From contig NZ_JABXKK010000100.1 of the NCBI RefSeq assembly GCF_017115045.1, positions 62,001 to 126,000 of the forward strand: a stretch of 64,000 nucleotides of DNA, given 5' to 3'. A program made the position numbers and the translations under genes. Below the pieces are notes generated by a model. That model saw nothing but the letters and a program-made list of their open reading frames with translations. It had not been told where the DNA came from and ran no database searches. Positions 52,662 to 60,775 of the stretch are shown here, piece by piece (positions within the stretch are counted from its first letter, which is position 1; each line of letters begins with the position of its first letter). The DNA comes from Nostoc sp. NMS8 (GTDB taxonomy: Bacteria > Cyanobacteriota > Cyanobacteriia > Cyanobacteriales > Nostocaceae).

Positions 52662-52722
52662 TGCCAAATAATTAGTAAACCTCATCTTATTCTAAATTTT
52701 GTAGAGCGAACATTTCTCAATC

Positions 52723-52763
52723 AGATCCCCAGAATCCCGACTTTTTTGAAAAGTTGGGGATCT
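52723..52763. repeat. Palindromic repeat, copy 2 (diverged)
   Basis: AGATCCCC...CGACTTTTTTG then AAAAGTTGGGGATCT; same palindrome type as 23125-23157, with imperfect arms. Confidence 0.65.
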
Positions 52764-52785
52764 TGTGCCTCATAGTAGATGTAGT

Positions 52786-52878
52786 TCATGGGAAATAGCG
52801 GTAAATATCCTTACGGTGAAGCACTCGCACAAAGGTAACTGTATCGGTTGTTGACCCAACAAGGCGCTGACAAACTGG
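52786..52878 (-). pseudogene. C-terminal fragment of a RelE/ParE-type toxin
   Basis: On the minus strand about 30 codons read QRLVGSTTDTVTFVRVLHRK followed by DIYRYFP and a stop. The VTFVRVLHRKD pattern is the last strand and tail of RelE/ParE toxins. The 5' part is missing; a stop precedes the fragment. Confidence 0.5.
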
Positions 52879-53202
52879 TTATCAAAATTATTCACGATGC
52901 CTACGGTGGGCTACGCCTACGCACTTGGATATTTCCCCACCTGCCACTGTGTAGCATAATTAACTCCTGCCACTAATGGCGATCGCCATCACCAATGCCA
53001 AAAAATTAAATAATCCTTTATTGTTCACAAACAACTAATATTCTCTTTCTTCGCTTATACCTTGTGTTACGAAGGAATGATGTTTTAGTTATTGAAAATT
53101 GCAAGCTAAAATAACGAAAATTATCAGCAATGCTAATTAAAGCATACTGAGTTCTTTTGCAATCGGATTTCTCCCAGGATACCTCACCCATAAACATAGA
53201 TT

Positions 53203-54621
53203 ATGGATTCTGTTCAGGTTGAAACAACTGCGCCACTGACTCTAGAAATTGCCCAGATTGCCTCACCACCAACAGCAATCTCTCCAAATTCTCGAATTCC
53301 CAAGGATACTATTCGCATTAGTTTAAAAGCATCCACTGCGGATTCTGTCTTAGCATCGGTTTATTCTCTTGGAACTAGTGGCATTTTACTCAGCAATTTA
53401 TTGGTGGAATTGGGTGCTAGTCCAGTGGTATTTGGGATGTTGTCTTCTATCCCGATGTTGGTCAATCTTATTCAGCCTTTAGGTGCCTACTTGTCTGAAC
53501 GCAGCACCAGCCGCTTTCAATATTCGCTTCGGACGCACGGAATTGGTCGGCTGTTATGGTTGGTTTTAGTAATTGCTATTGTCAGCACCAATTGGGGAGT
53601 AATTGATACTCAGCAGTTAGTAATATTGACACTCTTGATTGTTTTATTCAGCAATCTTTTAGGAGGATTAGGAACTGCATCGTGGCTAAGTTGGGTGGCA
53701 ATGATAGTTCCCCGGCGATTACGAGGCAGGTATTTTGGAACACGCAATAGTGCTGCGAACCTCACCACTTTGATTTGCGTACCAATGGCTGGACTAGTTG
53801 TATCACATTGGTATGGGGGATCTCTACAAGGTTATGGGGTGGTCTTACTAGTAAGCATTGTCTTTGGAATTATGGGATTGGGGTGTCAATATTTCCAGGT
53901 GGATATAAATCCCCAATCGCAAAATACTTATTATGGCAAGTCACCACAAACAAGTGAGATTCAATCAGACACTACAAAAGATGAATCTGAAGTACTTCAG
54001 TCAATTCATTTGCCACAAGACCAGTTAACTAACAGTATTTGGAAAAATTCTAACTTTTTGATATTTCTGCTGTATTTCTGCTTCTGGAATCTTGCTGTTA
54101 ACCTCAGCAGTCCTTTTTTTAACCTCTACATGCTGGACACGCTGAATTTGGATGTGAGTTACGTGACTGTCTACAACAGCCTTCAGGCGGGGGCGACTTT
54201 GCTAATGCTTATTCTATGGGGAAAATTAGCAGATAAGATTGGTAATCGTCCCATCCTCATCTGTATTGGGATTTTGGTTGGAGTCACACCACTCCTCTGG
54301 CTAGGAATTGGTGCTAATCGCCTTGATATCTGGTTGTGGCTACCTCTATTACACATCTTAGCTGGAGGTACTTGGGCGGCCATTGATTTGTGCAGCAATA
54401 ATATACAATTGGCGATCGCACCAATTAAAAATCAGTCTATCTATTTTGCGACAGCAGCTGCCGTTGCTGGAGTAAGTGGCGCTTTAGGCACAACCATAGG
54501 CAGCTTTCTCGTCCAATTTGCTCAATCTGGAGGCTTACTAGGCTTGTTTGCCCTCTCTGGTCTATTCCGACTAGTAGCGCTTGTTCCACTGATGTTTCTT
54601 CAAGAGCCAAGCAGAGGATGA
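53203..54621 (+). CDS. MFS transporter
   Basis: A 472-residue membrane protein with about 12 helices in two bundles separated by a hydrophilic loop (about residues 245-285). RRLRGRYFGTRNSAANL follows helix 4-5 and GKLADKIGNRPILI is the MFS loop motif between helices 8 and 9. The first 45 residues are hydrophilic. Substrate unknown. No partner genes; convergent with accD. Confidence 0.88.
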   Translation: MDSVQVETTAPLTLEIAQIASPPTAISPNSRIPKDTIRISLKASTADSVLASVYSLGTSGILLSNLLVELGASPVVFGMLSSIPMLVNLIQPLGAYLSERSTSRFQYSLRTHGIGRLLWLVLVIAIVSTNWGVIDTQQLVILTLLIVLFSNLLGGLGTASWLSWVAMIVPRRLRGRYFGTRNSAANLTTLICVPMAGLVVSHWYGGSLQGYGVVLLVSIVFGIMGLGCQYFQVDINPQSQNTYYGKSPQTSEIQSDTTKDESEVLQSIHLPQDQLTNSIWKNSNFLIFLLYFCFWNLAVNLSSPFFNLYMLDTLNLDVSYVTVYNSLQAGATLLMLILWGKLADKIGNRPILICIGILVGVTPLLWLGIGANRLDIWLWLPLLHILAGGTWAAIDLCSNNIQLAIAPIKNQSIYFATAAAVAGVSGALGTTIGSFLVQFAQSGGLLGLFALSGLFRLVALVPLMFLQEPSRG

Positions 54622-54679
54622 GAGGGATGAGGAGGATAAGGTACTATTTTCACCCTTGTCTCCCCCTGCTTCCCCTGCT

Positions 54680-55630
54680 CTATTCTGCGGCGGTAGAAGT
54701 CAAGGACATTGTTTCCCACAAAACCATGTGAGGTGTTGTTAGTACAGGCTGGTGTAGAGCAATCAGCTGGGTTAGGGTATTCTTTAATTGAGTACGGGGT
54801 ACAATATCATCGATAAAACCGTGCTGGAGTAAATCTTCAGCAGTTTGAAAGTTTTCGGGTAGTTTTTCCCGCAGGGTTTGCTCAATCACTCGCCGACCTG
54901 CAAAACCAATGGTTGCCTTGGGTTCTGCCAAGATAATATCACCCAACATTGCAAAACTAGCGGTAACGCCGCCCGTTGTGGGGTTGGTCAAAACGGGAAT
55001 ATATAATAGTCGAGCGTCTTTATGGCGCTGTAGGGCTGCGGAGATTTTCGCCATCTGCATCAAAGAGAGCATTCCTTCCTGCATTCTCGCGCCGCCGGAG
55101 GTGCAGATGATCGCTACAGGATATCGCCGTTGAGTGGCTTGCTCAATCATGCGGGTGAGTTTTTCTCCCACAACTGAACCCATACTACCGCCCATGAAGC
55201 GGAAGTCCATAACTCCAAGGGCAATGGGCAAACCATTGATTTGACCTAAACCAGTGTTAACCGCGTCTATTAAGCCAATTTTATCTTGTGTTTCTCGTAG
55301 GCGATCGCTGTAGAGTTTGCGATCGCGAAATTCCAGCGGATCGGTTGGACGCAAATGCTCGTCCATCGGTTTCCAGGTATTATGATCTATCAATTGACGG
55401 ATGCGCTCATCGCTGTCTACCCGATTGTGATGACCACATTCGACACAAACCATCTGATTGGCTTTCAGGTCTTTTGTATATGCCAATACACCACACTTAG
55501 AGCATTTATGCCAAAGTCCATCAGCAATTTCACGCTCTTGGCGTTCGAGGCTGGTAGATCCTGACTTTCTTCGATTTGCAAACCAATCAAATAGAGACTT
55601 TAAACCACGTGATTCTTCGTTGTTAGCCAT
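54680..55630 (-). CDS. accD: Acetyl-CoA carboxylase carboxyltransferase subunit beta
   Basis: A 316-residue subunit that, with AccA, moves carboxyl from carboxybiotin to acetyl-CoA, giving malonyl-CoA for fatty acids. The N-terminal zinc ribbon shows CSKC and CVEC (residues about 39-61). The crotonase-like domain has SGGARMQEGMLSLMQM and TNPTTGGVTASFAMLGD. Full length. ATG 55630. It is monocistronic with an 824-base non-coding region upstream. Confidence 0.97.
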   Translation of the reverse strand: MANNEESRGLKSLFDWFANRRKSGSTSLERQEREIADGLWHKCSKCGVLAYTKDLKANQMVCVECGHHNRVDSDERIRQLIDHNTWKPMDEHLRPTDPLEFRDRKLYSDRLRETQDKIGLIDAVNTGLGQINGLPIALGVMDFRFMGGSMGSVVGEKLTRMIEQATQRRYPVAIICTSGGARMQEGMLSLMQMAKISAALQRHKDARLLYIPVLTNPTTGGVTASFAMLGDIILAEPKATIGFAGRRVIEQTLREKLPENFQTAEDLLQHGFIDDIVPRTQLKNTLTQLIALHQPVLTTPHMVLWETMSLTSTAAE

Positions 55631-56454
55631 TTTTTATTTTATTTTAAGTGGGTATGAGGTCGAAAACATGTCAAATCGTATTGGGTTGTCCTTAATCATT
55701 AGTCACTTGTCTTTGCTAATGACTTAATGACTACATCGTTAAACTACGCTTTTAAGCAATTCAGACCTTAATTTTCATCTTTGGTTGCCAGCTTAACGAA
55801 AATACTTATACCAATACAAGTCTCTTGCTCTTTTTTTCAGCAGACTTAATTATATGGACGTACTGACAAAGCTATGAGAATACCAACCTCCAAATAAGAT
55901 GCTCTCTCGCTCCCACCCAAATCAATTGATTCGTATTTCTAGGTTATAAACAAACGGCATCTGTTGCACTAGTTGTACTTGCCAACGGTTAATCGTCGTT
56001 AAGAGGGTAATACAAGTCACCGAAGAGAGCAGGGGAGGCAGGGGAAGAAGAGAAGTATGGGGGAAGAAAATACCTCTCCTGCTCAGAAGGGGTCTGAAGC
56101 CCCTAAATTTATTTATGAGAAAGAAAAAATATTTTTTACGAGACAAATAGTGCGTTCGCGCAGCGTCGCCCCTTGGGCGAGAAAAAAAGCGTCCGCCATT
56201 TTTGAAGTCCCTAACTTTACTTGTGGGGTTTGTTCAAGAACTGCTCCTCAACCTCCCCCTGCTTTCTTGCTTCACAAGCTGAATATTATCAAAATATGAA
56301 GGGCAGATGGGGTAATGTTGGTTACAGTCACGAATTATAAATATTTTTTATATAAGCGCATTGGGCATTTATAAGAGGCAGAGGGGCAGGGTGCGGGGGG
56401 CAGAGGGTGAAAATTTTCCCTTGCTCCCTTGCTTCTTTCTGGCTCCCCTACTCC
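55631..56454. other. Long non-coding region, 824 bases
   Basis: Contents noted: AGGGG/CCCCT hairpin at 56086-56103; GC-rich dispersed repeat GTTCGCGCAGCGTCGCCCC at 56153-56172; the inverted 3'-end repeat at 56361-56433. Frames of 74-89 codons here look non-coding. The accD promoter should be at the left end, and the rest may be remnant DNA. Confidence 0.55.
56361..56433 (-). repeat. GC-rich 3'-end repeat, copy 4 (inverted)
   Basis: ATTGGGCATTTATAAGAGGC, then GGGGCAGGGTGCGGGGGGC and GAAAATTTTCCC: the complement of copies 1-3. It lies just past the stop of scpB, so its orientation relative to the gene it follows is the same as in the others. Confidence 0.85.
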
Positions 56455-57003
56455 CTATTCCCCGCTCCCCACTCCCTCTAGTTCTAGTTCTAGTTCTAGT
56501 TCTAATTGTTCTTCCTTCTGATTGGTGGAAAGTATTTGCGGAAGTTGTTCGATTTGGAAATACTGATGAAATTTCGGGGTTATTTGCAATGAGTAGGAAC
56601 GAGAATCACTGTCTCGGCGCTTGCGGATGAAACCAAGTTCTACGAGTTCTGGAACGTGTTGATATACCCCTGAACCGCGCAGGTTAATCAAATCGCTCTG
56701 GAGTATAGGACTATTGAGAGCGATCGCAGCTAAAGTCCGCAATGCACCTACACCCAATTCGACTGGTATCATAGTTTGCACCAAATCATGAAAGTCAGAC
56801 CGTAGTTGCAAACTGTAACCATCTGGGGTTTCTATTACCTCTAGGGCGCTATCTCGGTGAGCATAGTTGTCCATGAGTTCAATTATGCCTTCCTTGACAG
56901 TGGCGCGATCGCACGCGGCATACTCGGCGATTTCGCCGAGCGACAAGGGTTTACCCTTTAAATAGAGAATTGCTTCTATCTTCGTCGCTGTGGCTGTAAT
57001 CAT
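56455..57003 (-). CDS. scpB: Segregation and condensation protein B
   Basis: A 182-residue kleisin-complex subunit that works with SMC and ScpA in chromosome condensation. Two winged-helix domains are seen: AILYLKGKPLSLGEIAEYAA and LRTLAAIALNSPILQSDLINLRGSGVYQHV. The C-terminus has a repetitive tail, LELELELELEG, encoded by tandem TTCTAG hexamers (56477-56505) that look like repeat expansion. ATG 57003. Confidence 0.92.
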   Translation of the reverse strand: MITATATKIEAILYLKGKPLSLGEIAEYAACDRATVKEGIIELMDNYAHRDSALEVIETPDGYSLQLRSDFHDLVQTMIPVELGVGALRTLAAIALNSPILQSDLINLRGSGVYQHVPELVELGFIRKRRDSDSRSYSLQITPKFHQYFQIEQLPQILSTNQKEEQLELELELELEGVGSGE

Positions 57004-57034
57004 TTAGTCATTAGTCATTAGTCATTAGTCATTC
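57003..57034 (+). repeat. TCATTAG heptamer tandem repeat
   Basis: Four to five units TAGTCAT start at the scpB start codon, so this copy lies in the 5' region of the gene rather than the 3' end. More heptamers (CCCCAGTCC, CCCTAAT) are at 57160-57190 around the ispD stop. Confidence 0.75.
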
Positions 57035-57174
57035 GCAGATGACAACTAACAATCAACAATGTGTATGGGATTGTATCTTAATAACATAAGTCGAAGAATA
57101 TTTTGACACTCTCCAATTAAAAACTGAGTATTGAGCATTAGGAACACACTTTTTTGTCCCCCAGTCCCCAGTCC

Positions 57175-57876
57175 CTAATCCCTAATCCCTCTACTTGTGA
57201 GAATAAATTCTGCGATCGCTAAATCTTGTGGAGTGGTGACTTTTAAATTTGTCTCCTCTCCCTCGACAATTCGGACTTCGATGCCGCACTTTTCAAATAA
57301 AGCGGCGTCGTCAGTTACTTCCCAACCTTGACGGACACCTTCAGCATGGCACTGTTTCAATAACTTGACATCAAATCCTTGAGGAGTTTGTGCCGCCCAT
57401 AGTTGTCGTCTGTCGGGTGTTTCTTGAATTATCCCTTGTTCATCGGCAACTTTGATAGTGTCTTTGACCGGCACACCAGCAATTAAACCGGGAAAATGGC
57501 GAATCGCCTCGGCACAAGAGTTAAATAATTCTGGTGTAACCAAGCATCTAGCACCATCATGAATCAAAACTTGTTCTGCGACTACCGGCAGAGATTGCAA
57601 GCCATTGTAAACAGATTCTTGCCTGGTGGAACCGCCTTGAATTAATTCTACTGGTTTGGTCAGCTTCAGATCGGCGAGAATTGCATTGAACTCTGGCCAA
57701 TCGGTAGACTGAGAAATAATCCCGATCCAACTGATGGTAGTGGCGGCTTCTGCGGCTAATAGAGTCCAAGCAATAATTGGTTGCGATCGCACTTTCAGCA
57801 GGAGTTTATTGCGGTTACTCCCCATTCTTTTTCCGATTCCAGCTGCGGGAATTAGTAAATACACAGAATTCCTCAA
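57175..57876 (-). CDS. ispD: 2-C-methyl-D-erythritol 4-phosphate cytidylyltransferase
   Basis: A 233-residue enzyme of the MEP pathway, joining MEP with CTP. Seen: N-terminal LIPAAGIGKRMGSNRNKLLL with the nucleotide-binding loop, VLIHDGARCLV and DDAALFE. Full family length. The last codons lie within CCCTAAT repeats. ATG 57876; divergent from the glycosyltransferase gene. Confidence 0.96.
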   Translation of the reverse strand: MRNSVYLLIPAAGIGKRMGSNRNKLLLKVRSQPIIAWTLLAAEAATTISWIGIISQSTDWPEFNAILADLKLTKPVELIQGGSTRQESVYNGLQSLPVVAEQVLIHDGARCLVTPELFNSCAEAIRHFPGLIAGVPVKDTIKVADEQGIIQETPDRRQLWAAQTPQGFDVKLLKQCHAEGVRQGWEVTDDAALFEKCGIEVRIVEGEETNLKVTTPQDLAIAEFILTSRGIRD

Positions 57877-57933
57877 TCTTTAAGCTATATATTTTCCCCT
57901 AAAATAGGGAGCGAGTAAGCGTCAATAAATATT

Positions 57934-58893
57934 ATGCGAGTAGTAGCCCTTGTACCTGGCGGAATTGGCGACCAAATTCTCTTCTTTCCGACTCTAGATA
58001 ACCTGAAGCGCCATTACCCTAACGCTCAGATAGATGTCGTTGTTGAACCCCGGTCAAAGGCTGCCTACCAAGTGAGCAAGTCGGTTCACGAGGTACTGAA
58101 CTTTGATTTTCAAGACCGTAATAGTCTGGCAGATTGGGGTAATTTGGTCGGCAGCATTCGCGATCGCGAATACGATGTTGCCATTGCTGTTAAGCAAAAT
58201 TGGTTGGTGGGTCTTTTACTCTGGTTGACGGGAATTCCGATACGTATTGGCTACCAAGGCAAAGGATCGGGTTTTCTTACCCATGCTGTGCCGTTCAAAC
58301 CATCCCAGTATGCGGCAGTATTATACCACGATTTGCTGCAACCATTGGAAATAAATAGCCCCGTCCCAGAGTTAGCCGTAAATGTGCCAAAACCAAATAT
58401 TGAGTGGGCACAAAAAGAACAAAAACGTTTAGGGGTGAATGAAACAGGCTATATCTTGATTAATGGCAGTTCTGGTCAATTATCCAAGTCTAAAGAACTG
58501 GATAAAATCTACCCTGTCGAAAGTTGGCAGCAAATTATTCATGGCTTCCAAGACAAGCAGCCGGATCTGCCTGTGTTGGTCGTTAAGGGGACTGATGATG
58601 AGCAATTTGTGCGATCGCTCCTGGAGTCTTCTCCAGATATCAAAGTAACTGCCCCCGATGATATTGGCAAGTTAACAGCCATAATTGCCGGCGCAAATTT
58701 GCTGCTGTCTACTGATAATGAGGCACTACAACTGAGTGTTGCTGTCCAAACCTATACCATTGCCCTATTTGGGCCCACCGATCCAGTTAAGTTGCTGCCG
58801 AAAAACGATAAATTTCTGGCCATTGAATCCCCCACGGGAAAAACGGCGGATATTTCACCAAACGCAGTTTTAGAGAAGATTTGGGGCGGCTAA
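57934..58893 (+). CDS. Glycosyltransferase family 9 (heptosyltransferase-like)
   Basis: A 319-residue GT-B enzyme. Features: PGGIGDQILFFPTLDNLKRHYP at the N-terminus, VAIAVKQNWLVGLLLWLTGIP, the GT9 motif LLSTDNEALQLSVAV and IALFGPTDPVKLLP. In Gram-negative bacteria such enzymes add heptose to lipopolysaccharide; cyanobacteria lack heptose in most LPS, so another sugar is likely. Monocistronic; a MITE-like element follows. Confidence 0.9.
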   Translation: MRVVALVPGGIGDQILFFPTLDNLKRHYPNAQIDVVVEPRSKAAYQVSKSVHEVLNFDFQDRNSLADWGNLVGSIRDREYDVAIAVKQNWLVGLLLWLTGIPIRIGYQGKGSGFLTHAVPFKPSQYAAVLYHDLLQPLEINSPVPELAVNVPKPNIEWAQKEQKRLGVNETGYILINGSSGQLSKSKELDKIYPVESWQQIIHGFQDKQPDLPVLVVKGTDDEQFVRSLLESSPDIKVTAPDDIGKLTAIIAGANLLLSTDNEALQLSVAVQTYTIALFGPTDPVKLLPKNDKFLAIESPTGKTADISPNAVLEKIWGG

Positions 58894-58949
58894 ACCAGTC
58901 GTTTTTTGAAGAATTCAGAAGTCAGAATTCAGAACAAGAAAGGAAACGG

Positions 58950-59064
58950 GCGGTTAGAAACCGCGTCTATACAAACAAAACCCACCTCCGTGGGTTTCAA
59001 ACTCTTAATTTGACTTTAGTCCGCCTCCGCGGACTTTGCCTGTATAGCCGTGAATTCTATTCGC
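58950..59064 (+). repeat. Four-hairpin MITE-like element, copy C
   Basis: The best copy: hairpins GCGGTTAGAAACCGC, AACCCACCTCCGTGGGTT, AGTCCGCCTCCGCGGACT and GCGAATTCTATTCGC, with inner arms CTATACAAAC and TTGCCTGTATAG as an inverted pair. It starts 57 bases after the glycosyltransferase stop and ends 31 bases before the CRR6 stop. Confidence 0.8.
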
Positions 59065-59094
59065 TAGGTCTTAATTTGACTGAATTCTTTCTGA

Positions 59095-59580
59095 TTAAAA
59101 TATCCCAAAAAAAGCATCATCTAATTCATAGCCCAGCATTTGGGCCATAGACTTCAGCCGCGATAGGCTAGGGATATCTTGCTGTTTTAGCCAATCACCT
59201 AAAATAAAGATTTTGTGCATCAAAAATATCTCTAAGGCTTCGGGATTATACTGAATACCTTCTTGAAAACTAAACTGGTGTGGTACAAGCATGGCAGCAT
59301 AACGAGCAAACTCTCCAGCCTTCCAATCTAGTAAAAATGGCAACCAGGGATATTTGGCATCTAGGCGCACAAACCACAGCCGCACCTCTGGAATTTCTGA
59401 TAGTTCCCGTGGGTCGCCAGGTTCGAGATCGTAATTGATATCAAAGCGTAGCTGCTGTTCATGGGATGTAACCCCATCTTGCAGCAGTTTTTCAATCACC
59501 GTTGACGCAGGCGACAGATCCAGATTGTTAATAAAGTCATTATTGAGTGCGATCGCAATTGTTATTGATTCAGCAGCCAC
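59095..59580 (-). CDS. CRR6-type NdhI maturation factor (DUF1817)
   Basis: About 161 residues from GTG 59580; the frame is open to GTG 59649, which would add 23 residues not expected in the family. The strongly conserved part is KYPWLPFLLDWKAGEFARYAAMLVPHQF and YNPEALEIFLMHKIF. CRR6 proteins help assemble the NdhI subunit into the NDH-1 complex used in cyclic electron flow and respiration. Start uncertain: neither candidate has a strong ribosome binding site. Confidence 0.85.
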   Translation of the reverse strand: MAAESITIAIALNNDFINNLDLSPASTVIEKLLQDGVTSHEQQLRFDINYDLEPGDPRELSEIPEVRLWFVRLDAKYPWLPFLLDWKAGEFARYAAMLVPHQFSFQEGIQYNPEALEIFLMHKIFILGDWLKQQDIPSLSRLKSMAQMLGYELDDAFFGIF

Positions 59581-59649
59581 TTTCTTGATGCTCAACTGTA
59601 GGATCGACAATATACAGTAGCAGCTTTCAGCGATTGACGCTACATTCAC

Positions 59650-60232
59650 CTCTAAAAATAAATTAGTATTTACTGATACTTTTTTGCTGATAATTTGGTC
59701 AACCTACACAAGGTTTATGCACAAGTCTGACTTGCTCAGATTTATTTGATACTTTTGCTTAATTTTCGCTGGTTATCACAAAGATACATCTAGTTGCTAG
59801 CCTTGATATTATCTGCTGGCGATGCCTGAGGCGGGCTACACCTACGCCACTCACTTCACTGATTTTTACTAAAATTAAATATTGCTTTTATCATTGCTAT
59901 AATTACTCACACCTAACTAAATAATTACTACACGATTTAATATGGTATGCCATGAGAATTAGCTTCCTTGGGTAAGGCGATGCCTGCCCCAAGGTGGACA
60001 TTTACAGCAATTTTAAGTTAAAGTTGTAATGAGTTTGTTTTAGATTAAGGTCTGAGAAAGTAGCCGTCATACAAGCCAAAAAAAAATCATTATCGCCACC
60101 TGTTACTTCCGCAGCATCAAAAGCCAAAACATAAGTACAGGTAAAACAGCGGTGTGCAATATCATTGCATATATTAAATAACCAATAAACATTTAGATGG
60201 GAAAATTCCCTCAACAGTTAACAAGCTGTAAT
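59650..60232. other. Intergenic region, about 580 bases, upstream of the Fur gene
   Basis: AT-rich. Contains a GATGCCTGAGGCGGGCTAC dispersed repeat (59820-59848) related to 52897-52924, a GATGCCTGCCCCAAGG motif near 59980, and a perfect inverted repeat (60155-60169). A 70-codon minus-strand frame at 60002-60214 is not convincing. Confidence 0.55.
60155..60169. promoter_or_regulatory. TGCAAT-ATC-ATTGCA inverted repeat, candidate operator
   Basis: A perfect 6-3-6 palindrome lies 64 bases before the fur-type start. Fur proteins bind AT-rich palindromes of similar spacing and often autoregulate, so this is a candidate operator. Confidence 0.4.
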
Positions 60233-60679
60233 ATGCAAAAACAAACAATTACTACAAAACCAATTCGTTCCTTAGAAGATGCGCTTGAGCGCTGTCAAAT
60301 TCTGGGTATGCGCGTCAGTCGTCAGCGTCGCTTTATTCTGGAACTACTTTGGCAAGCAAATGAACACCTTGCAGCAAGAGAGATTTACGATCGCTTGAAC
60401 CTACAAGGCAAAGAGATCGGTCATACTTCTGTTTATCAAAACTTAGAAGCATTATCAAGTCAAGGCATCATTGAGTGTATTGAACGCTGTGATGGGCGTT
60501 TGTACGGTAATATCAGTGACTCTCACAGTCATGTTAACTGTATAGATACAAATCAAATTCTTGATGTCCATGTAGAACTACCAGAAGATTTTATCCGCAA
60601 AATTGAAGAACAAACAGGAGTGCGGATTACTGAGTACAGTATTAACTTTTTTGGCTACCGTAATTCGCAGGAGGGTTAG
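60233..60679 (+). CDS. Fur-family metalloregulator (PerR/FurC-like)
   Basis: About 148 residues from ATG 60233; ATG 60197 would add 12 residues. The winged-helix domain is clear: RVSRQRRFILELLWQANEHL, AREIYDRLN, and the recognition helix GHTSVYQNLEALSSQGII. The metal-binding region has HSHVNC, but the usual CxxC zinc pairs of Zur/Fur are reduced to a single Cys. It resembles the Anabaena FurC (PerR-like) type, which responds to peroxide; that assignment comes from memory of the family and is moderate. Confidence 0.85.
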   Translation: MQKQTITTKPIRSLEDALERCQILGMRVSRQRRFILELLWQANEHLAAREIYDRLNLQGKEIGHTSVYQNLEALSSQGIIECIERCDGRLYGNISDSHSHVNCIDTNQILDVHVELPEDFIRKIEEQTGVRITEYSINFFGYRNSQEG

Positions 60680-60710
60680 GGACTGGGGACTGGGGATTGG
60701 GGGAGATGAG

Positions 60711-60775
60711 GGAGCAGGGAGAAGAATTTTCCCCTCCGCCCCCCGCACCCTGCCCCTCTGCCTCTTTTCAATGCC
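60711..60775 (+). repeat. GC-rich 3'-end repeat, copy 3
   Basis: Nearly identical to 11951-12014. It fills the gap between the convergent fur and NACHT genes; the last codons of the NACHT gene run into its edge. GGGGACT/GGGGATT heptamers precede it at 60681-60702. Confidence 0.85.

Larger units (their letters stand above)
52686..53202. other. Intergenic region with relics, 517 bases
   Basis: Holds a palindromic repeat (52723-52763), a RelE-like fragment (52786-52878), a GATGCCTACGGTGGGCTACG dispersed repeat (52897-52924; similar at 59820-59848), and AT-rich sequence before the MFS gene. No intact gene. Confidence 0.6.

Noticed and set aside
60002..60214. 70-codon minus-strand ORF upstream of the Fur gene
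   Set aside because: No ribosome site and no recognisable motif; it overlaps the candidate operator region.
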